Positions 11,701 to 21,285 of a DNA stretch of 64,000 nucleotides are shown here, one piece after another. How positions within the stretch are numbered: position 1 is the stretch's first letter; every line of letters starts with the position of its first letter. The stretch is from Chrysomallon squamiferum (taxonomy: Eukaryota; Mollusca; Gastropoda; Neomphalida; Peltospiridae): contig CM022670.1 of NCBI GenBank assembly GCA_012295275.1, positions 2,116,835 to 2,180,834 on the forward strand, written 5' to 3'. The translations under genes and the position numbers were made by a program. A model generated the notes under the pieces. It was not told the origin of the DNA, ran no database searches, and saw nothing but the letters and a program-made list of their open reading frames with translations.

Positions 11701-12650
11701 TACAGCAGCAAATTTATTATTTTGAAAAATGGTAGGTTTGCAGCATCAGGCATAAAAGAACATTTCTTATTTTGTGTGTGTTTTTTGTTTTTTGGTGTTT
11801 TTTTCATGAAGTAAGTGCCATAATAATGCCTGGAAAAGAGAATTGTATTATGTAAAGATGCCAGTCACATGGGATTCTTAACCTTTAATATATTGATCTT
11901 TTTGTTAATTTTTTTAAATTAGTTGAAATATAATTAAAACAAAATTTATGTTGTTGAATTTTTTACAGTAAATTGTTGTATTTTGTGCTTTTTGTTTTCA
12001 GTGCAGTCCAGGCTATGTAGCAACAGATATGACCAGTTACAAAGGCCATAAAACAATTGATGAAGGTATATTTTTAAAATTACATTTAAAATTTGTGAGT
12101 GAAACATTTCTGAAACTTTTAAGTTGAATTAAATACATAAATATAATTTTTTTTTAAATGTAGATATTTATATAATTATTTTCAAAATTTGAAGTTGAAA
12201 AACAACAAAACAAAAACATTTCTTCTTTCCCTCGAAAATTTTTCTGTTTTTACAAATTTATTTCCCTTTTTACATAGTTTATAGCAGTTATCTCCCTTAG
12301 CATTACTTCTATGAATTGTATCAAAATTTCCTGTAGATTTCAAGAAAATGTATTGTTTAAACAGGTGGAATGAAAAAACAAAACAGAGTGGAGGATTAAT
12401 ATTATAATGTCTGTTACACCAGATTATTATTATTATTATTGTTGTTGTTGTTGTTGTTAAATGCTGTCTCAAATATTTTAGAAACAGGTCAACAGTTTTT
12501 ATTGTGCTGTTACTGCTGCTGCTGTTACCACTACAACTATTATTTATTACAGGTGCAGACACCCCAGTCTACCTTGCACTGTTACCACCAAATACAACTT
12601 CTCCAAAAGGAAATTATGTAGCTGACAGAAAAATAGAACCATGGGGGTGA
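8762..12650 (+). CDS. CBR1: Carbonyl reductase copy C, complete eight-exon gene, 277 aa
   Basis: This is the third tandem carbonyl reductase. Coding exons are 8762-8788, 9282-9363, 9925-10103, 10761-10873, 11248-11376, 11468-11609, 12002-12065 and 12553-12650, total 834 nt; 277 residues equals the human CBR1 length. Visible motifs are TGSNKGIG (11-18), ARDEGRG (37-43), KTNFF (catalytic Asn114), VVNVSS (Ser140), YGVSK (Tyr194, Lys198) and PGYVATDM. The catalytic tetrad is complete. Differences from copies A/B: the SDR NNAG motif is NNAA (89-92), the Cys-Cys pair before PG is Cys-Ser (225-226), the loop after the catalytic Ser is LASFMSL instead of LRSQMAV, and the end is EPWG. Exons 1-2 and upstream DNA are almost identical to copy B, while introns 5-7 have diverged strongly. 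Intron 3 contains a hAT transposase remnant; intron 5 is only 91 bp. AATAAA candidates are at 12651 and 12683. Confidence 0.95.
10186..10560 (-). mobile_element. hAT-type (Charlie/SCAND3-like) transposon remnant in copy C intron 3
   Basis: CAGTGGTTCTCAACC at 10186-10200 is a classic hAT terminal inverted repeat end. Immediately inside, on the - strand (10195-10386), an open stretch reads LATLSSDQGLKLKHLTV, then FWISVQEEYPMLCDTALAIL and LQFS. This matches the hAT C-terminal dimerisation region (pattern FW..EYP.L...AL..LL.F) of SCAND3/ZBED-type proteins. Further upstream on the same strand HLTALDETINNYF and GDPF continue the homology but contain a stop. The block GGGATAGA just outside the terminus could be an 8-bp target duplication, but no opposite terminus was found, so the copy is truncated. 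Confidence 0.8.
11060..11100. mobile_element. Possible Tc1/mariner-type terminal repeat fragment in copy C intron 4
   Basis: The stretch ATACACTGACCAAAAGCC followed by TTAGGACATTT resembles the common terminal repeat form of Tc1/mariner elements (CACTGGTCAAAAGTATTAGGACA). No internal transposase or matching opposite end is evident in the 374-bp intron, so it may be a solo end or a MITE piece. Confidence 0.35.
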
Positions 12651-13400
12651 AATAAATAAAAGAACTCTGATGAGACTACAATAATAAATATTAATAATTA
12701 AAACAAGATCCAGAACAAATTAGCAATATATTGCTCTTGAGTGATTGTCAGGAAATTATTCAGTTATAGCAAAAGGTAAAACTGTAAAGCAGTGTCTGGG
12801 CATTTTTATAGATTCCAGTTATTTGATTTTTAAAATTTAAGCCATTACTGCAGTGACATTTACAACAATGCAAGAGTTTATTTATAGTAGCCATGTGAGT
12901 ATTAGCTGGAATGTAAATCAACTGAAGCCAAACCACATACTCTGAAATTAAAATATATACTATTCAATTTAGAAATAAAAACCAAAATGGATTTATAATT
13001 ATTTTTCTCTTGTACATTAATAGAGTGAAATTATAACATTTAATTCAGAAATTATCCAGATTTAAAAGTAAGAAAACTATTGTAAGAAATAAGATATCAG
13101 TAATAAAAAAAATATTAATAATAAAATATAATACAGAATAATGATTTAAATATATTTTCAACAATTGATCCAAAAGACAAATTAATTTATTATCTACTCC
13201 TATATTTTCCTGTCTGACACTTGACAGCTGACTAGCTTTTTGTTTGGTTTTGTTGTTAACTCACAACTTTACAGCATACATCTTGGAAAACGAAAATCTC
13301 TGAACAAATTTCAATAAATCAGAATCAGATGATTTTCAACATAATAAAAGTTTTATAATCAAGTAGCCTACTGTTATTAAAAAATCTTTTTTTTTTTTCA
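12651..13400 (+). other. Diverged copy of the CBR 3' flank downstream of copy C
   Basis: Patches such as AAGCCAAACC followed by a run like TGAAATTAAAATAT, and a CTGTCT-TTTGATAGC-GGCTTTCTGTTT-like block, recur in the same order as in the A-B and B-C spacers but at much lower identity. The older duplication therefore extended past the gene. No new gene is visible. Confidence 0.5.
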
Positions 13401-13674
13401 CTATAAAACTATTTTTTAATAGATTTTCATAAATTTTTATTAATTTACTGATATTCAGATTTATTACAATTTGTACAAAGAACCATTTTGTAATAAACAG
13501 CTTTTAAAAAATTATAAAGATTTTTTTAATCATCTCCAAATTACTGTATGTGTTAGACTGGGTGTAATAAAACAAGTGACAATTGTATGCCTGCCTTTCT
13601 TGTATCTCGAGGGCAGTTTAAAAATGGCAGCAAAACTTCTTGTCACGTCCTGCCTAAGTTTTGCAGACAGACAA

Positions 13675-13805
13675 AACTATGCCTCCATTTCATAAACGCG
13701 TCTTTCTGGTTAATGGCAAAGGACTTTTACAGGGACTCTCCCACAGGCAGGATAATAAACACAGGGCCTTTGTTAAATGAGTACTGACTGGAACGGGAAA
13801 CTGGT
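13675..13805 (-). mobile_element. Molluscan-type SINE, - strand
   Basis: The order of blocks TTAATGGCAAAGGACTTTTA, CTCCCACAGGCAGGATAATA, GGGCCTTTGTTAAATGAGT and ACTGGAACGGGAAACTGG matches the complement of the molluscan SINE core (AGCAGCAAGGGATCTTTTA, CATCCCACAGACAGGATAG, ACGGCCTTTGATATACCAGT, CTGGCTGGAACGAGAAATAG) from memory. The tRNA-like head is not recognisable. Confidence 0.75.
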
Positions 13806-14060
13806 GAAGGGGTTTACCAAGAGATATCGTGAATGGGCATTCCGCCATAGCAACAGAGTTATTGGTAATCAGATACAAACTGTATTCAAATAATGGAGCT
13901 GTAATTTACCTTTCACGCAGCTAATCATAAATATAAACTTTAACACAAATTCTGTAATCTCGCTAGGATGAATAAAAATTGCAGTTTTATATCAGTGCTT
14001 CTCCAGCCAGTGCTGTTAAATTATTTCTTGTTATAATAATATTTAAACTAAAAGTATATT

Positions 14061-14062
<2 letters not shown>

Positions 14063-14143
<81 letters not shown>
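14063..14143 (+). repeat. (CT)n microsatellite
   Basis: An uninterrupted CT dinucleotide run of about 81 bp. It generates spurious Ser-Leu ORFs. Confidence 0.99.
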
Positions 14144-14144
<1 letters not shown>

Positions 14145-14149
<5 letters not shown>

Positions 14150-14768
14150 ATTTTTTGTTCTAAGTTAATTTTTACATTTCTTTTTATGTTTTTGATATAT
14201 TGTTAAACACTGACTCGGTACCTGATTTATAAGGTCGCGTACATCTAGAAGAGCCAAAACGTCTGAACAAATTTCCATAAATCAGAATAAGAAAGCGTTC
14301 ACCCTAAACTAGGTACTGCACGTCAAATGACTCACCTATCGTACCGAGTAACTTCGCTCTTCCAAAGGATGTATCAACTCCTAACAACACACGTTCTTCA
14401 AAGATACAATAAAATATAATGAAGTGGTGCACAGTACAATCTGCTTAGCTGAAAATTATTATTATTATTATTATTATTTTAAAAATAATACAAATTGATT
14501 TAATTTCTTTTATGTAAAGTCCACCATTCAGGTCCGCATACAGGTATTCATACCTATTTATTTGTTTGAAAATTACAGAAATAAGTAAGAAAACTAGTCT
14601 ATTTCGATTAAGGAATATTTATAGTTATAAAAAGTTATCGAAATGAAACATTTAAAACAGATCACATGAACATAGGTCCACCTGAATTTTTAACAATGCA
14701 TTACGTTTTCACATGTTTTTATCTGTGTCTTTGGTATGGTCTTTATTCTATCCGCCTTTACTTTCTTG

Positions 14769-14808
<40 letters not shown>

Positions 14809-16250
14809 TTTACTAACTTACTTGCTGTACATACATTATTTTCATTATATTTTCATTTTATTTATTTATTTATTTTACTTTAATAATTATTGAAAACATT
14901 TTAAGATTTTTTGTTGTACTACCTGAGCTAAGTATTCTAGACTAGTCAAGTTTATTTTATCTCCGTTTCCATAATAAAAAAATAATATTATTAATGTTAG
15001 GTAAAGGTAAACATTTCCACTGAAGTAAAATACAAATGCCAAAGCGCTGGTTATTGTTTGTGTCGCTATGGTGTATTGCACCAGTGTGTGCAATGCATAT
15101 TCTGCAAAATGTTAGTAAATATTTTTCTTGACAACGACATATATAATATGTATATTAAGAAAATGAAAAATGCAGTTCATGTCAGGGTGACGATTTAAAT
15201 GTGGTTTTATGGGTAATTGAATCGATTGATTTATTACATAATAAAATACGTGTTACATTATGACAAGGGATTGGGGTTTTTTGAGGGGGGGTTTCTTGCT
15301 TTTGAGAATAATAACATATTATGTGATCTTATACAGGGATATAATATTTGACATAACATTATTATTATTATTATTATTAAATATAATTAAAAGCACGCAT
15401 CTAATATGCAGAGGCTATATTACTGTTGAAAATGATGTTTAGAACTGTCAGAGTTAATAAAAATGATATAAATTTCTTTCATTAGTGGCAGATTTAATTA
15501 ACGTGCATTTGTCCATCAGCTTAAAGCGTATTTTTAATGACAGGAAGAAACAGTGTAAATAAATTTATACGTCTAATTTACACTTAATTTGTATTTTGCC
15601 TTCCAAACGTAATTAATAATGAACCAAACCACAAAAAATAAATTTTCATAAACATGGGTGGCGCCTTTTTTTTTTTTTTTTTTTATATATATATATATAT
15701 ATTATTTTGTGACGTTATTGCGTTTACCAGTTTGATTTATAGATTCTTCTAATATCGTTTTGAAATAAAATCTTAAAATAATAATAATAATAACAACATG
15801 ACACTCCCAAGACACTTGTAAAAAGTTGGCGTTCAGATACTTTGTAACAGTATTATTTTACTGTTATACCAAGTTAAAAGTGATGAAAGGTCACACTGTT
15901 TTTTTCTTACTGCCACAGATAAATCTACGCACTTTAATACTTGCAATCTAAATTCTAAAGCCCACTAAGAACACTCATTAATGACCCAAGTTCAAATTTA
16001 TAAATAAAATAAAATAAAATATTAATAGTGATAAAATTAGAAAAAAAGATTAAGAGAGAATGATAAAACAACATTAATAATAATAATAATAATAATAAAA
16101 AAAATGAATAAAATATATACACATAATAGAGCAGTTTTAAATAAGTTCTTTTTTTTTTTTTTTCCATGCATTATACACCTACCATTCTTTTCTTTTCTAA
16201 ACTTTCTTTTTTCTTCTTTTAAGTACCAGTGGCAGTAATAAAAATTAATA
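14145..16250. other. Gene-free intergenic DNA
   Basis: The stretch holds AT-rich sequence with ATT tracts near 14457-14475 and 15360-15380, poly-T plus (TA)n at 15668-15702, (AAT)n at 16080-16097 and poly-T at 16150-16163. The phrase TCTGAACAAATTTCCATAA near 14263 repeats one near 13296. No coding potential was recognised. Confidence 0.6.
14769..14822 (+). repeat. (CTTA)n microsatellite
   Basis: A tetranucleotide run of CTTA with a few variants near its right end. Confidence 0.9.
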
Positions 16251-16371
16251 TATTCGCCTTTTTGTCGCTGTCGAGTTGGGTGCAGTAAATTCAAGACGCA
16301 GAAAACGGCAACGACGTAGGCTCTGAAATCATAACCCGAAGCAGACGCAAGCGATAACTGATCGTTAGTGG
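16250..16371. promoter_or_regulatory. CpG-dense block, possible exon or promoter
   Basis: About ten CpG dinucleotides occur within about 110 bp in otherwise CpG-poor DNA. A GTATGT splice donor-like site follows at about 16372 (AGTGG then GTATGT). No frame is convincingly coding. It could be a non-coding first exon, an unmethylated regulatory element, or an alternative upstream start of the gene whose promoter is proposed at 18 kb. Confidence 0.35.
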
Positions 16372-16398
16372 GTATGTATTATCATCAACATCATTATA

Positions 16399-16399
16399 C

Positions 16400-16438
<39 letters not shown>

Positions 16439-16439
16439 T
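16399..16439 (+). repeat. (TTTA)n microsatellite
   Basis: An uninterrupted run of TATT/TTTA units. Confidence 0.95.
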
Positions 16440-16954
16440 CACTATTACTGACTGTTATTGATTACTAAATACATTTATGATTATGTACATTTGTTTGTTT
16501 ATTACTGATTTTATTCCTGTTATTATTATATCATTACTTCATCATTCTTATTAATATTGTTGCTGCTGCTATATTAATGTTATCTTGTTGTTTGTTTTGT
16601 TGTTGTTTTTAGTGTGGATGTTGTTTTGATGTTATAAAAAAATAAATTAAGCACAGAAAGAAAATAAACACAACTTAAACATAATCCAAGTTGTTGGCGT
16701 TGTTACCTAATGTTATTCAAATACACTTGATTTAACTGATAAACTAACAGAACTCGGGCCTGTGTGTTATATAAAACTTATTTATTTCTACCATTCAAGG
16801 GTAAATAAAAGTTAATTACTAATAATCAGATATAAAATTAATATATTAAAAGATCATTTACAACAGAAAAATAAACGAACAAATTATCTGTGCGTGTATC
16901 CTTCTAAAATAAATAAATAAATAAATAAAAAAGGTGTTCGTTTTTGTTTTTCAC

Positions 16955-17130
16955 AGTGCATCAGTTGGGATACTTCCCATTCTAGCCAGGGCTCACGATT
17001 TATTTATAAGAAGCCAGGGTGTGCGTGGTTATTGTGTGTTTGTGGAGGGGTGAAATAAAATATAACTTGCTGCTGACTGGTACAAGTAGGACACGTGGTG
17101 ACAGCGGATTTTTCTCTCTGATTTCGTCAC
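16955..17130 (+). mobile_element. Molluscan-type SINE, + strand
   Basis: Blocks GTTGGGATACTTCCCATTC and TAGCCAG, then CTTGCTGCTGACTGGTACAA and GTGGTGACAGCGGATTTT, then TCTCTCTG follow the order of the SINE core from memory (GGGCTATTTCTCGTTCCAGCC, CCTTGCTGCTAATCG, GTGGCGACAGCGGGTTTCC). The middle is replaced or highly diverged. Confidence 0.7.
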
Positions 17131-17814
17131 AATATTAAAAACAGCAAAAATCTTGTAGCAAAAAAGCAAATATTCCATTCATTTGTTCTATTTTAACGTG
17201 CGAGCTATAAACAAAATATTTTTTAAAAGTTACGTTACGACAGATTAGAGCAGTTATTTTATAAAACATTATTCTACCAGAAAATATTATTTAGACGCAA
17301 TATTTCACATCATTTATGTATTCCCTTTGCTTGTGTTTTCCCCTTCTTTGAGAGCATACTTAGTAATATGGGGCATTTTCGTTGAGAGCTTCAAACCTTA
17401 TTTAGCAGATTAGCCCTCCGAAATACCTTGAAAATTATACACATGCATACACACATAGGAGTAACTATACACACGCATACATAAACATACACACACATAC
17501 ACACATACAGGAAATTCGTTTCGAATTTTCTAGTAACTAAAATAATCAAGTATTTGTGGAAATAGTACATTTACTTTCTTTTCTTGTTTTTGTTTTCTAG
17601 CTTATTTATTTATTTATTATTATTATTACTATTTGTTTTGTTGTTGTTTTTCTAATTTTTTCTCTTTTTTTTCTTCTTTTTTCTTTTCTTCTTTTTTTTT
17701 TTTTTTTTTTTTTGCTTCTGACTGATGGGATAAGTAAACACTGGTATTTAAATAAAAATTCAGGCATTTTTTCAAAAAAAATAGTTACTCTTTTCGTTAA
17801 CCTTACAGCAATGC

Positions 17815-17816
<2 letters not shown>

Positions 17817-17891
<75 letters not shown>
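17817..17891 (+). repeat. (GA)n tract upstream of the 18-kb promoter
   Basis: A 75-bp uninterrupted GA run. It lies about 120 bp upstream of the X-box and may act as a GAGA-type nucleosome-excluding element, which is inference only. Confidence 0.98.
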
Positions 17892-17893
<2 letters not shown>

Positions 17894-17929
17894 TTATTAC
17901 ACCGTGCACTTTTAACGCAACAAAACTCA

Positions 17930-18274
17930 GCACCGAAATTACTCTAAAAAGGGATTCCGTAGAGTGCACATTCCATCCGCGCTCCTCGAAACAAACCCAA
18001 AGCGGTTTGTCGTTGTCATGGAAACCTATTATTTCCTGCAACTAAAGATCTGACCAATAGCGTTGGTTTTAACCAGCTGTTACGTCCAAGATGCGCAATG
18101 AGGTTGTACAGACGGAGGCAGGAGTGCGTCGCGCGTGTTCCCCGGAAGCGAAAGCAAGACCAGTGCAAGCCTACGGCAATTAAAAACAGTTTGACGATGA
18201 TTTCTTGACAGTCGGTTCCAGGTCGCTTGGTGGGCAGTCGTACGGTTTTTGCACGCAGTTTATCTTCTCTGCCG
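17930..18274 (+). promoter_or_regulatory. Putative promoter and non-coding first exon of a downstream gene
   Basis: The segment is richer in GC and CpG than its surroundings, most strongly at 18,090-18,180. In order it has an RFX X-box (18012-18025), CCAAT (18054-18058), an E-box CAGCTG (18074-18079), a CRE-like TTACGTCC, and an ETS site CCGGAAG (18142-18148). It then runs to a strong donor: CTGCCG followed by GTGAGT at 18275. The only ATG near the end (18196) opens a four-codon ORF (MIS then stop), so the exon is 5' UTR. The transcription start probably lies between 18,130 and 18,200. The gene's coding exons are not in view. Confidence 0.5.
18012..18025 (+). promoter_or_regulatory. RFX X-box
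   Basis: GTTGTCATGGAAAC fits the RFX/DAF-19 X-box consensus GTHNYYATRRNAAC at all 14 positions. It lies in a CpG-enriched segment 29 bp upstream of a CCAAT box (18054-18058). RFX plus NF-Y sites in that order are typical of RFX-controlled promoters, including those of ciliary genes. Confidence 0.6.
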
Positions 18275-18464
18275 GTGAGTTTCTCTTGTTATTTTTTTTC
18301 ATTTAAAATTAAATGCAGAAGACAGGAAACATGAGACGTTTCTGATCAAACATTCCATGCGGTTTAAATAGCAGTGGGATTTGTCTGGGGCGCAGACACA
18401 CTTTTTTTTTGTGGTTGTTGTTGTTGTATTGCATGTTCCACCAGTGACCAACAGCACGCGCCTT

Positions 18465-18540
18465 TCCAAATAGCCGAGTGGTTGAAGTGCCTGTAATTGT
18501 GTTACGCCGTTCTGGTTCAGTGAGATGAAAATCACTAATT
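18465..18540 (+). mobile_element. tRNA-derived SINE head
   Basis: TAGCCGAGTGGTTGAAGTGC is close to the A-box region of a tRNA-Leu/Ser type Pol III promoter, and GGTTCAGTGAG about 40 bp later resembles a decayed B box. It does not fold as an intact tRNA gene, so a SINE head is the more likely reading. Confidence 0.45.
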
Positions 18541-18814
18541 TCAGTGCATCGCGTATTGGGAAATTTAGAGTGGTGCTAGCATTCGATTAAACCAGCTGAT
18601 TAAATCGTGTTGTGAGACTTAAAAGTCTGGTTCACTAAATTATCAGATAGATGGCGCGGGTTAGAAATACATTTATTATACTACGTTATACATTTATTTT
18701 TTGACTTGCATAGATGTAGTGAAACTAAAAGTAGATACAAATAACATTAACTTTTAACTTTTAAAAGCATTTTGTTTTACAGTTATATAGTTAAAATATA
18801 TCAATTTAAACTAA

Positions 18815-18818
<4 letters not shown>

Positions 18819-18907
<89 letters not shown>
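18819..18907 (+). repeat. Compound (CT)n(CA)n microsatellite
   Basis: About 58 bp of CT units pass directly into about 31 bp of CA units. Confidence 0.98.
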
Positions 18908-18913
<6 letters not shown>

Positions 18914-20134
18914 AATTTTTATTAAATCACTTTCAAAGTACAGTAAGTGCTACCATTTTGTTTTGTGTTAAAAAGTAAATTGTCTGTACGCATCAGATAC
19001 ATCTCCTATATTATTAATGCCTTGTGTCTCTTCATCATTTTTTTTTTTTTTTTTTATAATTATTTAATTATTTAATATACCCCTTTCAGAAATAAAAAAA
19101 TAAAAATAAAATCGCAAACAAAATTTTAAAATATTTTTTTAAAATGTCTGACACAAGTTTTTTTTTTTTCATTTATTATTATTATTTTTATTTTTTTTTT
19201 TTTTTTTTTTGTCCTCAAACGTTCTCCTTATTTGACCTCTCTTCAAATTTCTTAAAGGAATCTAAGAGTTACAAGATAGGAGTGGCTATGTTTTTATTGG
19301 AATTTTTGGGTCAATAGCTTTCAAGTTAAAATTTAAGTTTTATAATAAAAAAAAAAAAAATGGAGAAAAAACCTTGACACTATCTGTGATCTGGAGATAA
19401 TAATTAAAACAAATTTATTAAAAAATGGAGACACATACTTGCTGAGTACATTTTTTGGACCTGCCATTTAGTTTACATTCAGTTTTAATATAAAAGTTTT
19501 GCTTTTTAAGTAACCGGTCCTCTGTTGCAGGTTTAGAAAATGAAGATGTGAAATTTAAAACAATTTTGTGTTTTTGTTTTCTGTTGACATGACCAGTGAT
19601 GACATCATGTTTAATTTGACACTGCAGGCTCCTGGCATCCTTGGGAGAAGTGATTGAAAATACCATATGTCGTTAAAAAGAAAAAATGGGGAAAAAATAT
19701 GACGCAGCTGTTTTTTAACGGGTTGTTTGGTAAAAAGAAAATTTTGTTTTTTTCAGAATCTTTACGAAATGATCAACACATACTTAGGTGTTATTATCAG
19801 TTTAGCAATTTTTTTTTTCGTTTAAAGAAAGATCTGTTGAAATTTTGTTATTTATATAATAATAAGATGAAATACTATCACAGCTAGTCTCTCTGCATTA
19901 ATTTGCCTAGCAAATGTTTGTTTTAAGATCAGATATTCTTTCTTAATGGCAATTCAGAACATTTACACAGAAACTTGTAGTTAAAAAATGAGCAGCCATT
20001 ACCTGGCACGTTGTCAAGACAACTGCAAAAACAAACTCCCAGACTTCACTCCCTGAAACAGGAAAATAGTCAACCATTTTTAAAATGTTTCCATGAGTAA
20101 AGGTTCAAGAATGTACGTTTAAGCTCTGCAAGCA
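18908..20134. other. Gene-free, probably intronic DNA
   Basis: AT-rich sequence with poly-T at 19039-19055 and 19191-19210 and poly-A at 19348-19361. The stretch 19,420-19,660 and the one at 19,890-20,110 are of higher complexity but show no recognisable protein or element. Confidence 0.5.
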
Positions 20135-20745
20135 GTGATCTGATTTATTTACCCAGGAAAGTGTTAGTATGTTGGAGCATCTGCTCAGTTTACCCATGAA
20201 AACATTAGTATGTTAAAGAATCTGGTTTATTTGTGCAAGACAGTGTTAGTAAATCAGAGCATATGGTTTATTTTTCCTAGTGAGTATCAGTATGTTGAAT
20301 GACTTATTTATCCAAAGCAGTTTAGTATGTTAAAGGATCTGGTCTATATAACCAAGCCATTATTAGTATATTAAAATATCTGATTTGTTTATTCACAAAA
20401 ATTATTATGTTAGAGCATGTAATTTATTTGTCCAAGACAGTTTTAATATGTTAAATAATCTGGTCTATTTATTCAAAACAATGTTAGTATGTTAAATAAC
20501 CTGGATATTTATTCAAGACAATGTTTGTATGTTAAGTATAGAAATGTTAGTATGTTAGAGGATCTGTTCATTTATCCAAAATACTGTTAGTATGTTAGAG
20601 GATCTGGTTTATTTATCCAAGAGATTGTTAGTGTGTAAGAAGATCTGTTTATTTTCCCAAGATAATTTGACTGTTTAGAAGGTCAGATTTGTGTTTGCCC
20701 AAGTCAGTGTTAGTGTGTTAGACGACAGAGAAATGTAATTGTCTT
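20135..20745 (+). repeat. Degenerate minisatellite, unit about 42 bp
   Basis: About 13-14 diverged units each contain GTTAGTATGTTA, then a GATCTG-like block, then TTTATT-ATCCAAGACA-like sequence. Divergence between units is high, so the array is old. Confidence 0.8.
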
Positions 20746-21112
20746 CTACAGTTAGCTCTCAGTCGGTATCAGGATATGATCTCAGAACCTTTCTGTCCAA
20801 AATTTAAAAGATTTAACAATAAGCAAAGGGAGTAATGTTTCAAGAGATTAGCACAGGGATATTTACCATCAAACTGTCTTGAAAAGTACATTTGCTGTCG
20901 GGCAGAAGCTGTTATTTTATTGACAGGAGCAAGGCTTTGTCAAAGCCTAAGAACAATATTTATTTTGGTTTTACCAGGTCACATTATCTGGACTGTAGGG
21001 TTAAACTGTTTCAATCATTGTTTACTTGTACCGGATCTTGACAGCACCTTTTTAATTACACCTGACAAACTAGCATTTCTTAATATTACCTTGTTAGGGT
21101 ATGTAATAATTT

Positions 21113-21213
21113 ACTTATTTTCTGCTGTAGATATTTACTTATTTTCTGCTATAGCTATTTACTTATTTTCTGCTGTTGCTATTTACTTATTTTCTGCTGT
21201 AGCTATTTACTTT
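21113..21213 (+). repeat. 24-bp tandem repeat, four units
   Basis: ATTTACTTATTTTCTGCTGT followed by AGCT-like bases is repeated four times. Because 24 is a multiple of three it keeps a frame open (repeat of IYLFSAVA) inside a 121-codon ORF at 20920-21285; I do not call that ORF a gene. Confidence 0.9.
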
Positions 21214-21285
21214 CATACTTCTTCACGTTTTCGTGACAAGCAACAAAAGAAAATTTCAAGGTGTATCCCTTTTGTTATTACTTGA

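Noticed and set aside
18465-18540. A tRNA-Leu or tRNA-Ser gene
   Set aside because: Only an A-box-like segment is convincing; the B box and stems are decayed, so a SINE head is more likely.
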